Assembly: GCF_050624435.1 (NCBI RefSeq)
Contig: NC_134530.1
Span: 145,430,721-145,494,720, forward strand
Source of the DNA: Tenrec ecaudatus
Lineage: Eukaryota > Chordata > Mammalia > Afrosoricida > Tenrecidae
Length of the DNA stretch: 64,000 bases
Reading direction: 5' to 3'
Shown here: piece after piece, positions 1 to 11,575 of the stretch
How the letters are laid out: the number at the start of each line of letters is the position of its first letter
How positions within the stretch are numbered: the stretch's first letter is position 1
Position numbers and translations under genes: made by a program
The notes under the pieces: generated by a model
The model's database searches: none
The model's input: the letters and a program-made list of their open reading frames with translations, nothing else
Told to the model about the DNA's origin: nothing

Positions 1-30
1 TTTCTCTAGTCAACCTAACACACTATCTAA
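1..30 (+). repeat. 3' end of an ERVL-type LTR
   Basis: The window opens in the terminal motif of an LTR: a run reading ttctctagtcaacctaacac. The same ending is seen at 36245-36280, where it closes a longer LTR copy. Only the last 30 bases are present, so subfamily cannot be given. Confidence 0.6.
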
Positions 31-117
31 AGTCTGCAATCGTGTCCCTTGTGACACAGCCTCCACTGAATCTAGCTTTAATTTCTGGCAGCTCTGTTTT
101 CTGTTGCTGTTGTTTTC

Positions 118-900
<783 letters not shown>

Positions 901-934
901 CCCTTGTTTCAGAAGGAAGCCTGGCAGGGAGGGG

Positions 935-1060
935 GCTCTGGTAGCTCCCTATTGATTCACTGATGCAACCACTTTTTAATATATTCAGCAAAATTTTACT
1001 TGCATGTGATATTGGACACTGTTAAATAATTTCCTACCTTAATAGACTTTTCTATACATC
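935..1060 (-). mobile_element. RTE LINE fragment (reverse transcriptase region)
   Basis: The stretch around 'ctccctattgattcactgatgcaacca' matches the better preserved RTE segment at 8190-8290. On the minus strand that segment encodes an RTE-type motif of the form LQQYINREL. It is therefore a small minus-strand RTE relic directly beside the NACA pseudogene, and the retrocopy may have landed in it. Confidence 0.6.
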
Positions 1061-1061
1061 A

Positions 1062-1618
1062 GGGATCCAATATGGGGAGTCTAAAAATTACTATAAGTTA
1101 CTCTATTCCAATTATGCATTCTAGTACTGGAGAAAACATTACAGGATGGGTTTGGGGACAAATGAACCAACTATGATAAAGATCTTAGTGAAGACCCATG
1201 AATACTTGATCTTTAGACCCCCATTGTAGGGGAGCACTTCCTCAAGAGGACCTGTCCTCCCCTTTATTAAAGGATCTGTGAATACAAATTGACTTGAATA
1301 TAAGAATTGATAAGGCGGATATGATTTTGTATTGTGATGATTTAAGTTACAATTTCATTCACTTGACCTAGAAGTCTTCTGCTTATACAGTTCAAGGAAA
1401 GATTTAGAAGATTATCCATCCATTTAACTCCATGCATTATCAGTCAATTCCATCCATAAGTTCATGAGTCAGAATATTCTGATTACTTATTTGACTACCC
1501 TGTCCATTATGGCAATCATGCCCACCATATTCAATTGTTCCCAACCTCCTTTAAGTTTCAATAATCCAATTATGGTTTCTTAATTCAGGTAGGTAGTTCC
1601 CACGGTCAAATTTGATTT
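1062..1618. other. No gene recognised
   Basis: AT-rich sequence without a convincing open frame, SINE head or tail, or LTR end. I see nothing I can name here. Confidence 0.5.
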
Positions 1619-3235
1619 ACCATATATACTTGAGCATAAGCCGAGGCACCTAATTTTACCACAGAAAACTGGGGGGCTTTTTCAGCATAAAAAATGTGCT
1701 GACTCCATTACATTTGACCAGAAAACACTCCTAAAGGTCAGCAAACACTCCCTGAACTATTTATAAACCCTTCTTGTTTGTTGTCATTGTATTTTTTTTT
1801 GTTTTGTTTTCCTTTGTTACTTTGTTTTGCTCTATATATTTTTTGTGCATATTATTTTCTCTGCAGGCCTATCTAGATAAGATAGGTGAGATAAACAATC
1901 TGGGGGAGAAAAAGCAGAACCAACAGTTCTGGGGGGACATGGGAGAGGGGGAGGCAGGGGAAAGAAAGTGGGTGTTAACAAACTCAGGGACAAGGGAACA
2001 ACAAGGGATCTAAAATCGGTGGTGAGGATGATGTAGAGGCTTGGTAGGGCTTGATCAAGGGCAATATAACAGAGAAATTACTGAAACCGAAATGAAGGTT
2101 AAGCATGATAGTGGGACAAGAGGAAAGTAAAAGGAAATAGAGGAAGAAGCTAGGAGGCAAAGGGCATTTAGAGAGGTCTAAATACAGGCATGTACATATG
2201 TAAAGATATTTATATATGATGATAGGGAAATAGATCTATGTGCATACATTTATAGGTTTAGTATTAAGATAGCAGATGGACATTGGGCCTCTACTCAAGT
2301 ACTCCCTCAATGCAAGAACACTTTGTTCTATTAAACTGTCATTCCATGATGCTCACCTTCCCAACACAATCACTGAAGATAAAGCATGTGAATAAGCAAA
2401 TGTGGTGAAGAAAGCTGATGGTGCCTGGCTATCAAAAGACACAGCATCTGGGGTCTTAAAGGCTGGAAGATAAACAAGCAGCCATCTAGCTCAGAAGCAA
2501 CAAAGCCCACATGGAAAAAGCACCCTAGCCTGTATGTATCAGGTATCATGCATCAAAGAACAAAAAATCATTGTGAATGAGGAGGAGTGTGGAGTGGAAA
2601 CCGAAGCCCATCTGTAGGCAACTGGACATCCCCTTACAGAAAGGTTTTGGGGAGGAGATGAGCCAGTCAGGGTGCAGTACAGTACCGATGAAACATACAA
2701 CTTTCCTCAGTTCTTTAATGCTTCCTCACCCAGTCACCCACCCCTATTATCATGACCCCAATTCTACCTTACAAATCCGGCTAGACCAAAGGATGTACAC
2801 TGGTACAGATCAGCTGAAAACACGGGGAATCGAGGTCAGATAACCCCCTCAGGACCAATAATGAGTAACAGTGATATCAGAAGGGGAAGGGGATGGGGAA
2901 GGTGGAGGGAGAAAGGGGGAACTGATCACAATGATCTGCATATAACCCTCTCCCAGGGGGACGGACAACAGACAAGTGGGCGAAGGGAGACATTGGAGAG
3001 TGTAAGACATGAAAAAAAAAAAAGATAAATTATCAAGGGATGGAGGGGAAATGAGGAGCTGATACCAATGGCTCAAGTATAAAGAAAATGTTTTAAGGTT
3101 GATGGCAACAAATGTATGAATGTGCTTGACACAATGTATGCATATATGGATTATGATAGTTGTATGATCCCCCAATAAAATGATTTTTAAAATTGTGCTG
3201 GAAAACTTGGCTTATACATGATTATATATGGTACA
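1619..3235. mobile_element. Palindromic DNA transposon relic, split by an L1 insertion
   Basis: The outer ends resemble inverted repeats: left 1621-1647 (atatacttgagcataagccg) and right 3208-3233 (cttggcttatacatgattat, which reads similarly on the other strand). The two halves are interrupted by the L1 3' end at 1702-3188. Removing the L1 restores a short element with terminal inverted repeats, as expected for a non-autonomous DNA transposon. I recognise the type from mammalian genomes but cannot name the family with certainty. Confidence 0.55.
1702..3188 (+). mobile_element. L1 3' UTR, 5'-truncated insertion
   Basis: A 1.5-kb member of the L1 3'-end family that recurs throughout this window. 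Landmarks in order are aaaacactcctaaaggtcag, a T-rich stretch, 'gataggtgagataaacaat', a G-rich block, 'gcagatggacattgggcct', 'ggtcttaaaggctggaag', 'gagccagtcagggtgcagta' and the end 'cccaataaaatgatttt'. A short repeat at each side (aaaatgtgctg at 1691-1701; aaaattgtgctg at 3189-3200) looks like the target site duplication. The plus-strand open frames in it are incidental. Confidence 0.85.
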
Positions 3236-3554
3236 TAAAATATTAATCACAGAAGTCCTAAAAGATCCTGGGGCTCCCGTCACACATTTGTTCCTCATAA
3301 TTTTAGTAAAAACTGTGTGCTCTGAGCACTCGAGGGGTGATTTTCTTTGGTTCAACATGACAAATCTACTTTAACATGATAATTTTCCTAAGACTTTGGA
3401 TACTTTCTTCACTAGTTTATCAAGACAGGTCTGGTACTTCAACTTGATTTAGTGAAAGTCACAATATAATCCATGCATGTGAACCAACAAAATTACTGTT
3501 TAACCCTTTCCTAACCTCTCAATCTGTCTCATTAAATGCAGTCTGTGCTAAGTC

Positions 3555-3728
3555 AAGCCAGATTCCAAACCAAACTCTTGACCACCTCTCAGTGACCCTA
3601 TGGAGCAGAGAGCTGCCCCTTTGGGTTCCTGAAGCTGTCAATCTTCACAGGAGCAGAAGCACTCGCCTTTCTTCTGCAGAGTGGTGGGTAGGCTCAAATT
3701 GCTGACCCAATTTCAGTTAGCACCTCAA
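3555..3728 (-). mobile_element. AfroSINE
   Basis: On the minus strand this reads as an AfroSINE: a tRNA-related head near 3690-3725, a middle with cagaagaaaggcgagtgc, and a tail with a 'tccatagggtcactgagagg' type motif. It is strongly diverged. Confidence 0.75.
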
Positions 3729-3729
3729 C

Positions 3730-4026
3730 ATATCCATAAAATCAGGATGGTCCATTATATTCTTTGAACCATACCCCAAATCCCTGCCATTCTTACATAC
3801 ATTCTCTGGGTTTATGTTTTAAATATTAGAAAAATAAGTACGTCTCTCTTTGTACATCACATTTTGAAGCTAGCTGGGACATAAATCTAGTTATAGGTCT
3901 AGAAGCAAAAAGCGTGGTGTAAGTAGGTCCAGGAAATATTTGGCAATGCCACTACAGGCAATAGTCACACAGTCTTATCAGGCACAGCTGGGCCCATCTC
4001 ATCAGAAAAGATTCTGATGATGGGCA
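3730..4026. other. No gene recognised
   Basis: Unique-looking AT-rich sequence between a SINE and an L1 end. No supported feature. Confidence 0.5.
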
Positions 4027-4027
4027 T

Positions 4028-5095
4028 GGTTCTTTTTTTTAAATCATTTTATTGGAGGTTCATACAGCTCTTATCACAATCCATACATACAACCATTTCA
4101 AGCACATTTGTATATGTGTTGCCATCATAATTTTAAAAACATTTTCTTTCTACTTGAACCCTTGGTCAATCCTCATTTTCCCCTCCCTCATGAACCCTTG
4201 ATAATTTATAAATTATTTTTTTCATGTCAACACTGACTGGTCTCCTTTCACCCACTTTTCTGTTGTCTACTACCCTCAGAGGGGGTTATATGTAGATCAT
4301 TCTGATCAGTGTCCCTCCCCCCCCACCACCACCTTTCCCTTCCCCTCCTAGTATTGCTACTCTCATTATTGGTCCTGAGAGGTTTATCTGTCCTGGATTA
4401 CCTGTTTCCAGCTCTTATCTGTACCAGTGTACATGCTCTGGTCTAGCCAGATTTGTAAGGTAGAATTGGGATCATGATTATGGTGGACGTAGGGAGCACT
4501 GAAAACTAGAGGAAAAGATGTATGTTTCATCAGTGCTATACTGTACCCTGGCTGGCTCATCTCTTCCTTGTGACCCTTCTGTAAGGAGATGTCCAATTTC
4601 TCTACAGATGAGCTGTGGGTCTCCACTCTGTACTCCCCCTCATTCACATTGATATATTTTTTGTGTGTGTCTTTGATGGCTGATACCTGATCCAATCAAT
4701 GCCTCATGATCACACAGGCTAGTGTGTTTCTTCCATGTGGACTTTGCTGCTTTTCAGCTAGATGACCAGTTGTTTACCTTTAAGACCCCATATGCTCTAT
4801 CTTTTGATAGCCGGGCACCATCATTTTTCTTCACATTTGCTTATACACCCATTTTGTCTTCAGCGATCCTCTTGGGAAGGTGAGCATCAAGGGGATGCCA
4901 GGTTAATAAAACAAAGTGTTCTTGCATTGAGGGAATACTTGAGTAGAGGGCTCAATGTCTGTCTGCTACCTTAATACTTAACATTTATGTACATAGATCT
5001 ACTTCCCTATCCTTTTATATATTTACATATGTACATGCCAGTATTTAGACCTCTATGAATGTCCTGTGCCTCCTAGTTCTTTCCTCTATTTTGAT
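4028..5095 (-). mobile_element. L1 3' UTR, 5'-truncated insertion
   Basis: Reverse-orientation copy of the same L1 3'-end family as 1702-3188. The poly(A) side is the T-run at about 4033, followed by aaatcattttattgg (the complement of the AATAAAATGATTT end). Further in come 'ctggtctagccagatttgta', 'accctggctggctcatctct' and 'tttaagaccccatatgctct'. It ends about 1.07 kb in, near 'tcctctatttt'. Confidence 0.85.
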
Positions 5096-5690
5096 AAGCT
5101 TAATTCAATGAAATTTAGGGGCTCAATTTTCTTAGCTTCCTCAATATTTGCCCACATGTCTCTATCTCTATTAACTTTTTTTTCATTCAACTTTTATAAC
5201 CCCATTTTTCCCCAATTGATGCTCTCACTTTAACTTTAGACATCATCCAGGGCTGGGGATTTAACTGTCATTGTAATTCAATCATTCTTATAAGAAAACA
5301 CTGGGTTTTGTTGGCATTAACAGCTCTTTGTACAGGAAAATGCTGTCTTTCATAGCACATGTGGCAATGTTGTCTTTTGCAGTATTTGAATTGTGATTCT
5401 GAAACCCTGAGCTCATCATTTTCTCTTACCACTTTGTCCAAGTAAAAGCAACCGACTAGCTTACCAACATCTGACAAAATTACAGAATAAGTATCAAATA
5501 AGTGATCACTCAGTCTTGCTTCTGATAACACTTGATCTATTGTTGATTTAGGTGTATTGCCATCTCAGTCTTAATTACCCAGCATCTTCTTCATAACAGA
5601 GGTAGTCATTACTGTCTTTAAGACTAGTCAAACTTGAGAATCACTTATGAAAACTTATCCTTACTAAATTTTCTCTAGAACTATTCCTGC
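5096..5690. other. No gene recognised; an 87-codon minus-strand open frame of unknown nature
   Basis: The minus strand holds an 87-codon open frame (5531-5268) with several Cys and His residues (one stretch reads KRQHCHMCYERQH). I do not recognise it. There is no start context, splice pattern or paralogue in the window to support a gene, and it may be a fragment of an old transposon or pseudogene. Confidence 0.3.
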
Positions 5691-5696
5691 TACTAA

Positions 5697-6290
5697 TTGT
5701 CAGGCTGGGCTGCCTAGAGAAACAAAACCAGTGAATCTTAGAAAGAGAAAGGGATATTTGCCTCAAGGAAATGACTCATGCAGTTGCAGAGATAGCAAGC
5801 CCCAAGTCAAGAGAGTCAGATGTCAGGTTGGAGGCTACTCTTGACTCATGTAGCTTCAGTGGCTGACGATCTCAAATCAGCAGGTCATATGGCAGGCAGC
5901 TGACTCATGGGCTGCAAAAGCTGACGAATGCCAAGATTGGCAGGTAATACAGTGAGCCACTGACTCAGTTTCCAAGAACTGGAGGCTAGATGGTGACAGG
6001 CCAGAGGCTGTATCTAGAGTAAGCAAAAATTGGAGAACTTTGACAGACATCCAAATATACTGGATTTAGGCCACATTCCTGTAGAAACTCCCTTTCAACT
6101 GCTCATAGATGATCGCATCATGGATATGATTAGATTCTATCCAGTGTCACCATGGAGATGCTATTAGATCACAAAATGAGAATGACATCATTACATAACT
6201 ACAAAATCATATCATAACCGCCAAACCATTGAGAATCACGGTCCAGCCAAGTTGACGCACAATCTTAATCATAATCCCTTCCACTTGTAA
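5697..6290 (-). mobile_element. ERVL-type solo LTR (MLT2-like)
   Basis: The right side carries the complement of a 'gtcaacttggctggaccgtg' start. The left side ends in the complement of 'gtttctctaggcagccca'. Repeated internal phrases such as 'gactcatg' and 'ggcaggcagctgactcatgg' also occur in the copies at 40030-40745 and 60000-60420. No internal retroviral sequence is attached, so it is a solo LTR or a remnant. Confidence 0.75.
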
Positions 6291-7282
6291 ATGTGGGTGA
6301 GAGCTACAAATATACTGAGAGCTCATTGCTGAGGTTGCATTGCTATATAAGAGAGAAATTATCTGGGTAAATCTAATCTAATCCCACAAACTTTTAAAAT
6401 CAGAGAGTTTTGTACAGCTGGTGACAGTAAAGGAAGTCAGAGAACTAAAGTGCTAAAAGAATTTAGCGCACTGGTTGTTGTTGGCTTTGTTAGGTGCTGT
6501 CATTTCCAATTTATAGCGAGTGAACCTAAATACAACAGAAAGAAACACTGTCTGGTCCAGCACTATAATCACAATTGTTTTATTTGAGTTCATTGTTGTA
6601 ATCAGTATCAATGTATCTTGTCAAGGGCCTTCCTTTTCCATTGACCTTCTACTTTACCAAGCAGCACGCTCCTTTTCTAGGAAGTGTTCTGTCCTGACAA
6701 TTTCCAAAGCACCTAAGGTGAGGTCTTGCCATATTTATTTGTTCTTCTGATAGTTCATGTTATTGCAATATTTTTCACCAACACAATTCATTAGTTCTTC
6801 AGTCTTCCTTTTTCAAGGCCAACCCTCACATGAGGTAATTGAAATCCCGTAACTGGGGGTCGGATTATCTTTGTTCTCAAAGAGGTCTTCTGTAGCAGAT
6901 CTGCCTAATGTAATACACTGTCTGATTTCTTGACTGCTGCTACATGAGCACTTCTTATGGATCCATGCAAAATGAAATTCTTGACTTCAATTTTTCCTGT
7001 TTATCATGATTTTACCTACTGGTCCAGTTGTGAGGATTTTGGCTTCCTTTATATTGAGTTGTAATCCATACTGAAGGCTGTAGTCCTTTTTCCATCAGCA
7101 GGTGCTTTGAGTTCTTTTGACTTTCAGTAAGCAAGATTATGCATCTGCATATTACAGGTTTCTCCAATTCTGATGTCCTGTTCTTTATATAACCTAGCTT
7201 CTTGGATTATTTGCTCAGCAACACCAATTGTACTGCCTTAATTAATATTCTATATTTTACCCTTTCTAGGATCTAATAACTA

Positions 7283-7455
7283 GGCGCTCTGGTAGTATAG
7301 TGGTTACATGTTGCACAGCTAACTACAAGGCCAGCAGTTTGAAACCACCAGCTGCTTTGCAGGAGAAAGACAGGGTTTTCTACACACATAAAGACATACA
7401 GGCCTGGTACTACCCTGTCACAGGATGATATTGCAGGGAATCGTGACTGTAATTA
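7283..7455 (+). mobile_element. AfroSINE inserted in the RTE
   Basis: Starts gcgctctggtagtatagtgg, followed by the B-box-like 'ccagcagtttgaaacca', an 'agacagggttttctac' middle and a degraded tail. It lies between two similar pieces of RTE reverse transcriptase. Confidence 0.85.
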
Positions 7456-8392
7456 CTCAAAGGTGAAATCTATCAGCAAGTGCTTCCATTCCCCTCCTCT
7501 ACCCACTTTCAATAAGCAAGATTGTGTCATCTGCATACTGCCAGTTGTCAATAAGCCTTCCTCCAATCCTGATGCCATACTCTTCTTCATAAAACCCAAC
7601 TTCTCTGATGATTTACTAAATATATAGATCGAAGAAGTATGAGAGAATACTAACCTAACACACACTTTTCCTGATTTTAAATCATGCAGTATTACCTACT
7701 TCTGTTCACACAACTGCCTCTTGATCTATGTACAAGCTCCTCATGAACACGCTGAAGTGTTCCAGAATTCTCATTTTTCTCAAGGTTAACATCAGTTGAT
7801 GCCCTCCAAAATGGGATAGCCACAAGCATATGAAATCCATAATTATACCACATAAGGGATTAAGGCTGGACCCTATTAAGTATAACTTAGATACAACCCT
7901 GATACACATTTTTTTCTGATTTTAAAACATGAAGTATTCCCTTGTTCTGTTCAAACCACTACCTTTTGGTCCATGTACAGATCCCACATGAACACAATGA
8001 AGTGTTCTGAAATTCCTATTCTCAGGGTTATCCCAAATTTGTTATGATCCACATGATTCAATGACTTTGCCTAGTCAAAAAAACATGTAAACACCTTGCC
8101 AATATCATTGACTTTTATCTAAGATCCATCAGACACCAGCAATAATATTCCTTATGCCACATGCATTTCTGAATCTGGCTTGAGTTTTTGACAGCTCCCT
8201 ATTGATGTACTGTTGCAACCATTACAGAATGATATTCAGCAATATTTTACTTACTGAATATTGAACAATATTGTTCAATGATTTCCATACTTTTGGGGTA
8301 AATTTTCTTTGGAATGAGCACAAATATGGATTTCCTTCAGTCTATTGGCTAGTTAGCTGTCTTCCAACTTTGCTATAGACAAGTGAGTACTT

Positions 8393-8410
8393 GAGGGCTT
8401 CATCTTCTTT
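8393..8410. repeat. Left target site duplication of the NDUFAF4 retrocopy
   Basis: gagggcttcatcttcttt, identical to 9644-9661. The following T-run is the poly(A) tail of a minus-strand retrocopy. Confidence 0.93.
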
Positions 8411-9643
8411 TTTTTTTAATTTTTGCTTTTCATTTTATTGTTTTCTAATTTTGAAGACTGTTATTCCATGCTTAAAGCTAATATCAAAGGAAACCTTCTG
8501 TGTATTTTTGTAGTTATAAAACCTTTTTCCGTTGTTATCCCAACTGCCTTAATTTGGAAAATACTATTATTCTACTTTACAATTAGATATACTTTTCTCT
8601 AGAAAGGCCCTGCTTAACACAATGGATGTATTGCATTGTTATAAGAGCTGTAAGAGCACCCAACAAAACGATTTAAAAAAAGAAAGGACTTACCAGTCCG
8701 TCAAGTCTCTCTACTTCCACTAGCCACCTAAACTACAGTGAGATTTTGAGGGATTCAAGACACCCAAGAGACAATGACCAAATTAAAAGCTATGTGTCAA
8801 AAATAACACATTTCTTATAATTTATGGATATTACATTGATTGTCATGCTGACATATACAATCATGTACTTAAATCAAATAAAAGTCAAAAGAACAAAGAA
8901 CACATTCTCCTAGAAATCTTAAAAAGTTAGCAGAAATGAATAAATAGTGCGCTCTCAGGAGACTTTTAAATGTTCGGCCTTTCATATAAATTAATATGCT
9001 AAAAATGTGGAAATAAGTAGGAAAGGGGATGGAGGGTAGACAGGATGAGTAACTTCATGATTTTCTTCATTCCGGGGGTAAGGCCTTCTTGTCTTTAGGG
9101 TGAAAGACTTTCACTTCAAAAGTAGCAAAGTACCTGAGAAGGGAATTTACATCTTTCAGGTCTAGGTGGTATTCTTGTGCTACCTTCTCAGCAGTCCACG
9201 TGTCCGGATGGAGTTTATGGTTGTTGAGAAGCGTCAGTGCCTCCACAATGAACACTTTGCCCTTAGGAATGTTCACAAGATGCAAGGTATCAAAGGGATG
9301 AGGGCCTTTTGGCAATCGGAACTCCTTGGGTTCTTGATGCATTCTACCATCTTTCACCTGAATAGAAGACACAGGATCTTTGGAATCAACATGAACACTT
9401 TTTAATAATGAAAGAAGCTTGTCGTCTTTTCTAGCAATTTCTCCCTTTATTTCTGCATGGCGGCTCTTCTCTCGGAGCAGGCTCTTTGGTCGAGGGATGC
9501 TTGGGAGTGAGCGAGGGTTTCAGCCTGCTGATCTCGCGCTCCGCTCGGTTCTCGATATTGAAGTTCCTGATGGCGCGAGTCACAGAACCGCCCATATCCG
9601 CAGAGCATGGTATCCTCAGGCTTCCGCGGCACGTGGGGAAACC
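8411..9643 (-). pseudogene. NDUFAF4: NDUFAF4 processed pseudogene with full 3' UTR
   Basis: An intronless copy of the mRNA for NDUFAF4 (C6orf66), a mitochondrial complex I assembly factor normally of about 175 residues. The start codon is at 9595 ([20 protein letters not shown]) and the stop at 9069-9067. The 529-nt coding span is one base longer than the normal 528. One frame runs from the ATG to about 9490 (...KHPSTK) and a second continues without a stop to the end ([20 protein letters not shown]...[11 protein letters not shown]...TFEVKVF). A single extra base near 9483-9488 is thus the only obvious lesion. The copy keeps about 0.65 kb of 3' UTR, ends in a T-run at 8408-8417 and is bounded by an 18-bp target duplication. 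It sits inside the minus-strand RTE, so it is younger than that element. Confidence 0.95.
8608..8680 (+). mobile_element. Tiny L1 3'-end insertion (73 bp)
   Basis: The sequence from 'cttaacacaatggatgtatt' to 'cccaacaaaacgatttaaaa' equals the last 70 bases of the L1 family seen at 1702-3188. It is flanked by agaaagg at 8601-8607 and 8681-8687. It lies in the 3' UTR of the NDUFAF4 retrocopy, so it inserted later. Confidence 0.8.
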
Positions 9644-9661
9644 GAGGGCTTCATCTTCTTT
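9644..9661. repeat. Right target site duplication of the NDUFAF4 retrocopy
   Basis: Same 18 bases as 8393-8410. RTE sequence resumes directly afterwards. Confidence 0.93.
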
Positions 9662-10061
9662 ATGAAAGATCTCAGTTGGCATTCTGGCAATTCCTAGAGC
9701 CTTGTTTTTTGCTAATGCCTCCTGTGAAGCTTGTATCTTCCGTCAGGACCCTTGGTTCTTGATCAGATACTACCTCTTGAAATGTTTGAATGTTGACATT
9801 TTCTTTTTGGCAGTGACTCTGCATTCCTTCCATCGTCTTTTGATGCTTCCTACATTACACATTTTGATCATGGAATCCTTCAATATTGCAACTTCTTGAA
9901 GCTGAAATTTTTTCCTTCACTTCTTTCACCTTGAGATATGCTGAATAGTTCTCTTTTGGCTTTCTAACATTTCTTTGCACATTTCATTATAATTATTCAC
10001 CAGCTGACATTGAGTTTTTTCTATTCAGCTTTTACTTCATCATCTTTCATTTGCTTTAGTT

Positions 10062-10244
10062 CAGTGGTTCTCAACCTTCCTAATGCCACAGCCCTTTAAT
10101 ACAGTTCATGTTGTGGTGACCCAACCACAAATTATTTTCGTTACTACTTCATAACTGTAAATTTTCTCTTATGAATCGGGCGACCCCTGTGAAAGGGTTG
10201 TTTGACCCTCAAAGGAGTAGTAACCCACAGGTTGAGAACCACTG
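10062..10244 (-). mobile_element. SPIN-type hAT transposon, non-autonomous (183 bp)
   Basis: Perfect 16-bp terminal inverted repeats (CAGTGGTTCTCAACCT at the left, its complement at the right) and a perfect 8-bp target duplication (ctttagtt at 10054-10061 and 10245-10252), both hallmarks of hAT elements. The interior (gtggtgacccaaccaca, cttcataactgtaa, 'gcgacccctgtgaaagggtt') matches what I know of SPIN (Space Invader) elements. Those were described as horizontally transferred among tetrapods including a tenrec. It encodes no transposase. Confidence 0.92.
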
Positions 10245-10870
10245 CTTTAGTTACTCTATCAAGGGTAAGCTTCAGAAACTCTTTTAACACCCACTTTAGT
10301 AGTTTTTTTGTCTTAATGACTTTGCTTTCTTCGTGTATATTATCTTCCCAAAGCTCATCAGGTCTTTCATGTTCAATCTGCCAAATTGTCCTTAAGATGT
10401 CCTGCAAATTCAGGTAAGAATATGCTTCAATCGTTTTTCCCACTCGAATTTACATTTGAGCAATAGATAGTCTGTTCTAGTCAATGTCTGGCCTCATTTG
10501 GGCTGCTGATATTCAGCTTCTCTAGCATCTTTCCACAGATATAGTCAATTTGATTTATGTGCATTTCATCTGGCAATATGTGTGTAGTCACAGTTTGTAG
10601 GTTTTTGTAAAATAATGAAGTTGTTCATCTTGAAAAATTTGATCATTCCATCTTCAGCTTCATTTCTATCCTCATGGCCATATTTTCAAATTATTGGTTC
10701 TTCTTGTTTCCATTTTTTTCATTCCAATTGCCAAAAAAATCTATTGCTTATTGATAATTATTCAATTCCATTATTATCTTTAATCGGGGTATAAATTTGA
10801 ATATTAGTTGGATTAAGTAGACTTCCCTGTAGGCATATAGGTATTATTCTCATACATTCACAGATTTTTA

Positions 10871-11100
10871 AAATGCTTTTTGACTGTGTGATGCCATTTC
10901 TCTTGAATTTCTCACTCAGTATAATAAACCATATGCCTGATTCAAAATGGCCAATGCCAGTTATTTCATTTCTCTAATGCCCAGCACTCCTCCCCTACTC
11001 TTCAAAGTGTATTCTCCAATACAGGAAGAAATAACTTTTGCCACCCTGGAAATAGCCCTTGCCAGTGCAGCTCACCCTAGCCCAGGTGCTTGAGTCTGCA
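10871..11100. other. No gene recognised
   Basis: Short AT-rich stretch beyond the RTE 5' side. No supported feature. Confidence 0.5.
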
Positions 11101-11575
11101 CACCCTAAGTCTGAGAGGCCACCGAGGCAGGCAAGTTCAACACACTGCAGCCTCTCCCATTCCAGCTCACTATCTGATTGTCAACCACCATGGGTGGTTC
11201 TGAAAGCCATGAGAGAGGCATGTGACAATTAGACAAGATGGGTCCTATGGGTCCAGGAAAGTGTTTGCCCATGCCTGCACTACCCTTCTGCCTGGCTTCA
11301 CATGGGGTTGGCATTACGGAACACTGGCATGTGCAGGGGCAACTCCCTACCGCCATGGCACCAGTGCATGTTTCCAAGTTGTGGCAACACTCAAGTGCAC
11401 TTCACCATATACATCCCTTCTCCAAACCCTCTGACCATTCTCAGCATGATGTACCTGGGCACCAAGATTGGCTACAACAAAATTCATCACTCTTTGGTAC
11501 CACAGCAAACTGCCCAAGAGCAAACCCAGCTTCAATTATTTATTTCCCGATTAGTAGGGAAATAAAAACTTGATT
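11100..11575 (+). other. Unidentified GC-richer block ending in AATAAA (possible retrocopy)
   Basis: This 475-bp block is clearly richer in G+C than its surroundings. It has overlapping open frames on both strands (up to 111 codons, plus strand 11238-11573) and ends with 'aaataaaaacttgattc', a poly(A)-signal-like end. That looks like the 3' part of a retroposed mRNA, but I do not recognise the protein in any frame and found no poly(A) run or target duplication. Confidence 0.35.

Larger units (their letters stand above)
6470..10870 (-). mobile_element. RTE LINE, near full length but interrupted
   Basis: A minus-strand RTE-clade LINE (the clade of BovB) whose 3' tail starts at about 6470 and whose endonuclease region reaches about 10870. 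On the minus strand the 10450-10800 part encodes an AP-endonuclease segment with the pattern PDEMHINQIDYI. Around 8190-8290 there is LQQYINREL, and at 7537-7526 lies the reverse transcriptase YADD motif within GRLIDNWQYADDTILLIES. The frame is broken by many stops. Inserted elements are an AfroSINE (7283-7455), the NDUFAF4 retrocopy (8411-9643) and a SPIN transposon (10062-10244). Parts of the RT region occur twice (7080-7250 and 7450-7680). Confidence 0.85.

Noticed and set aside
2849-3175. 108-codon minus-strand open frame
   Set aside because: Antisense of the L1 3' UTR; similar frames recur in every copy (for example 45749-46057).
7283-7360. Possible tRNA gene
   Set aside because: The B-box-like element belongs to an AfroSINE head; no tRNA cloverleaf can be formed.
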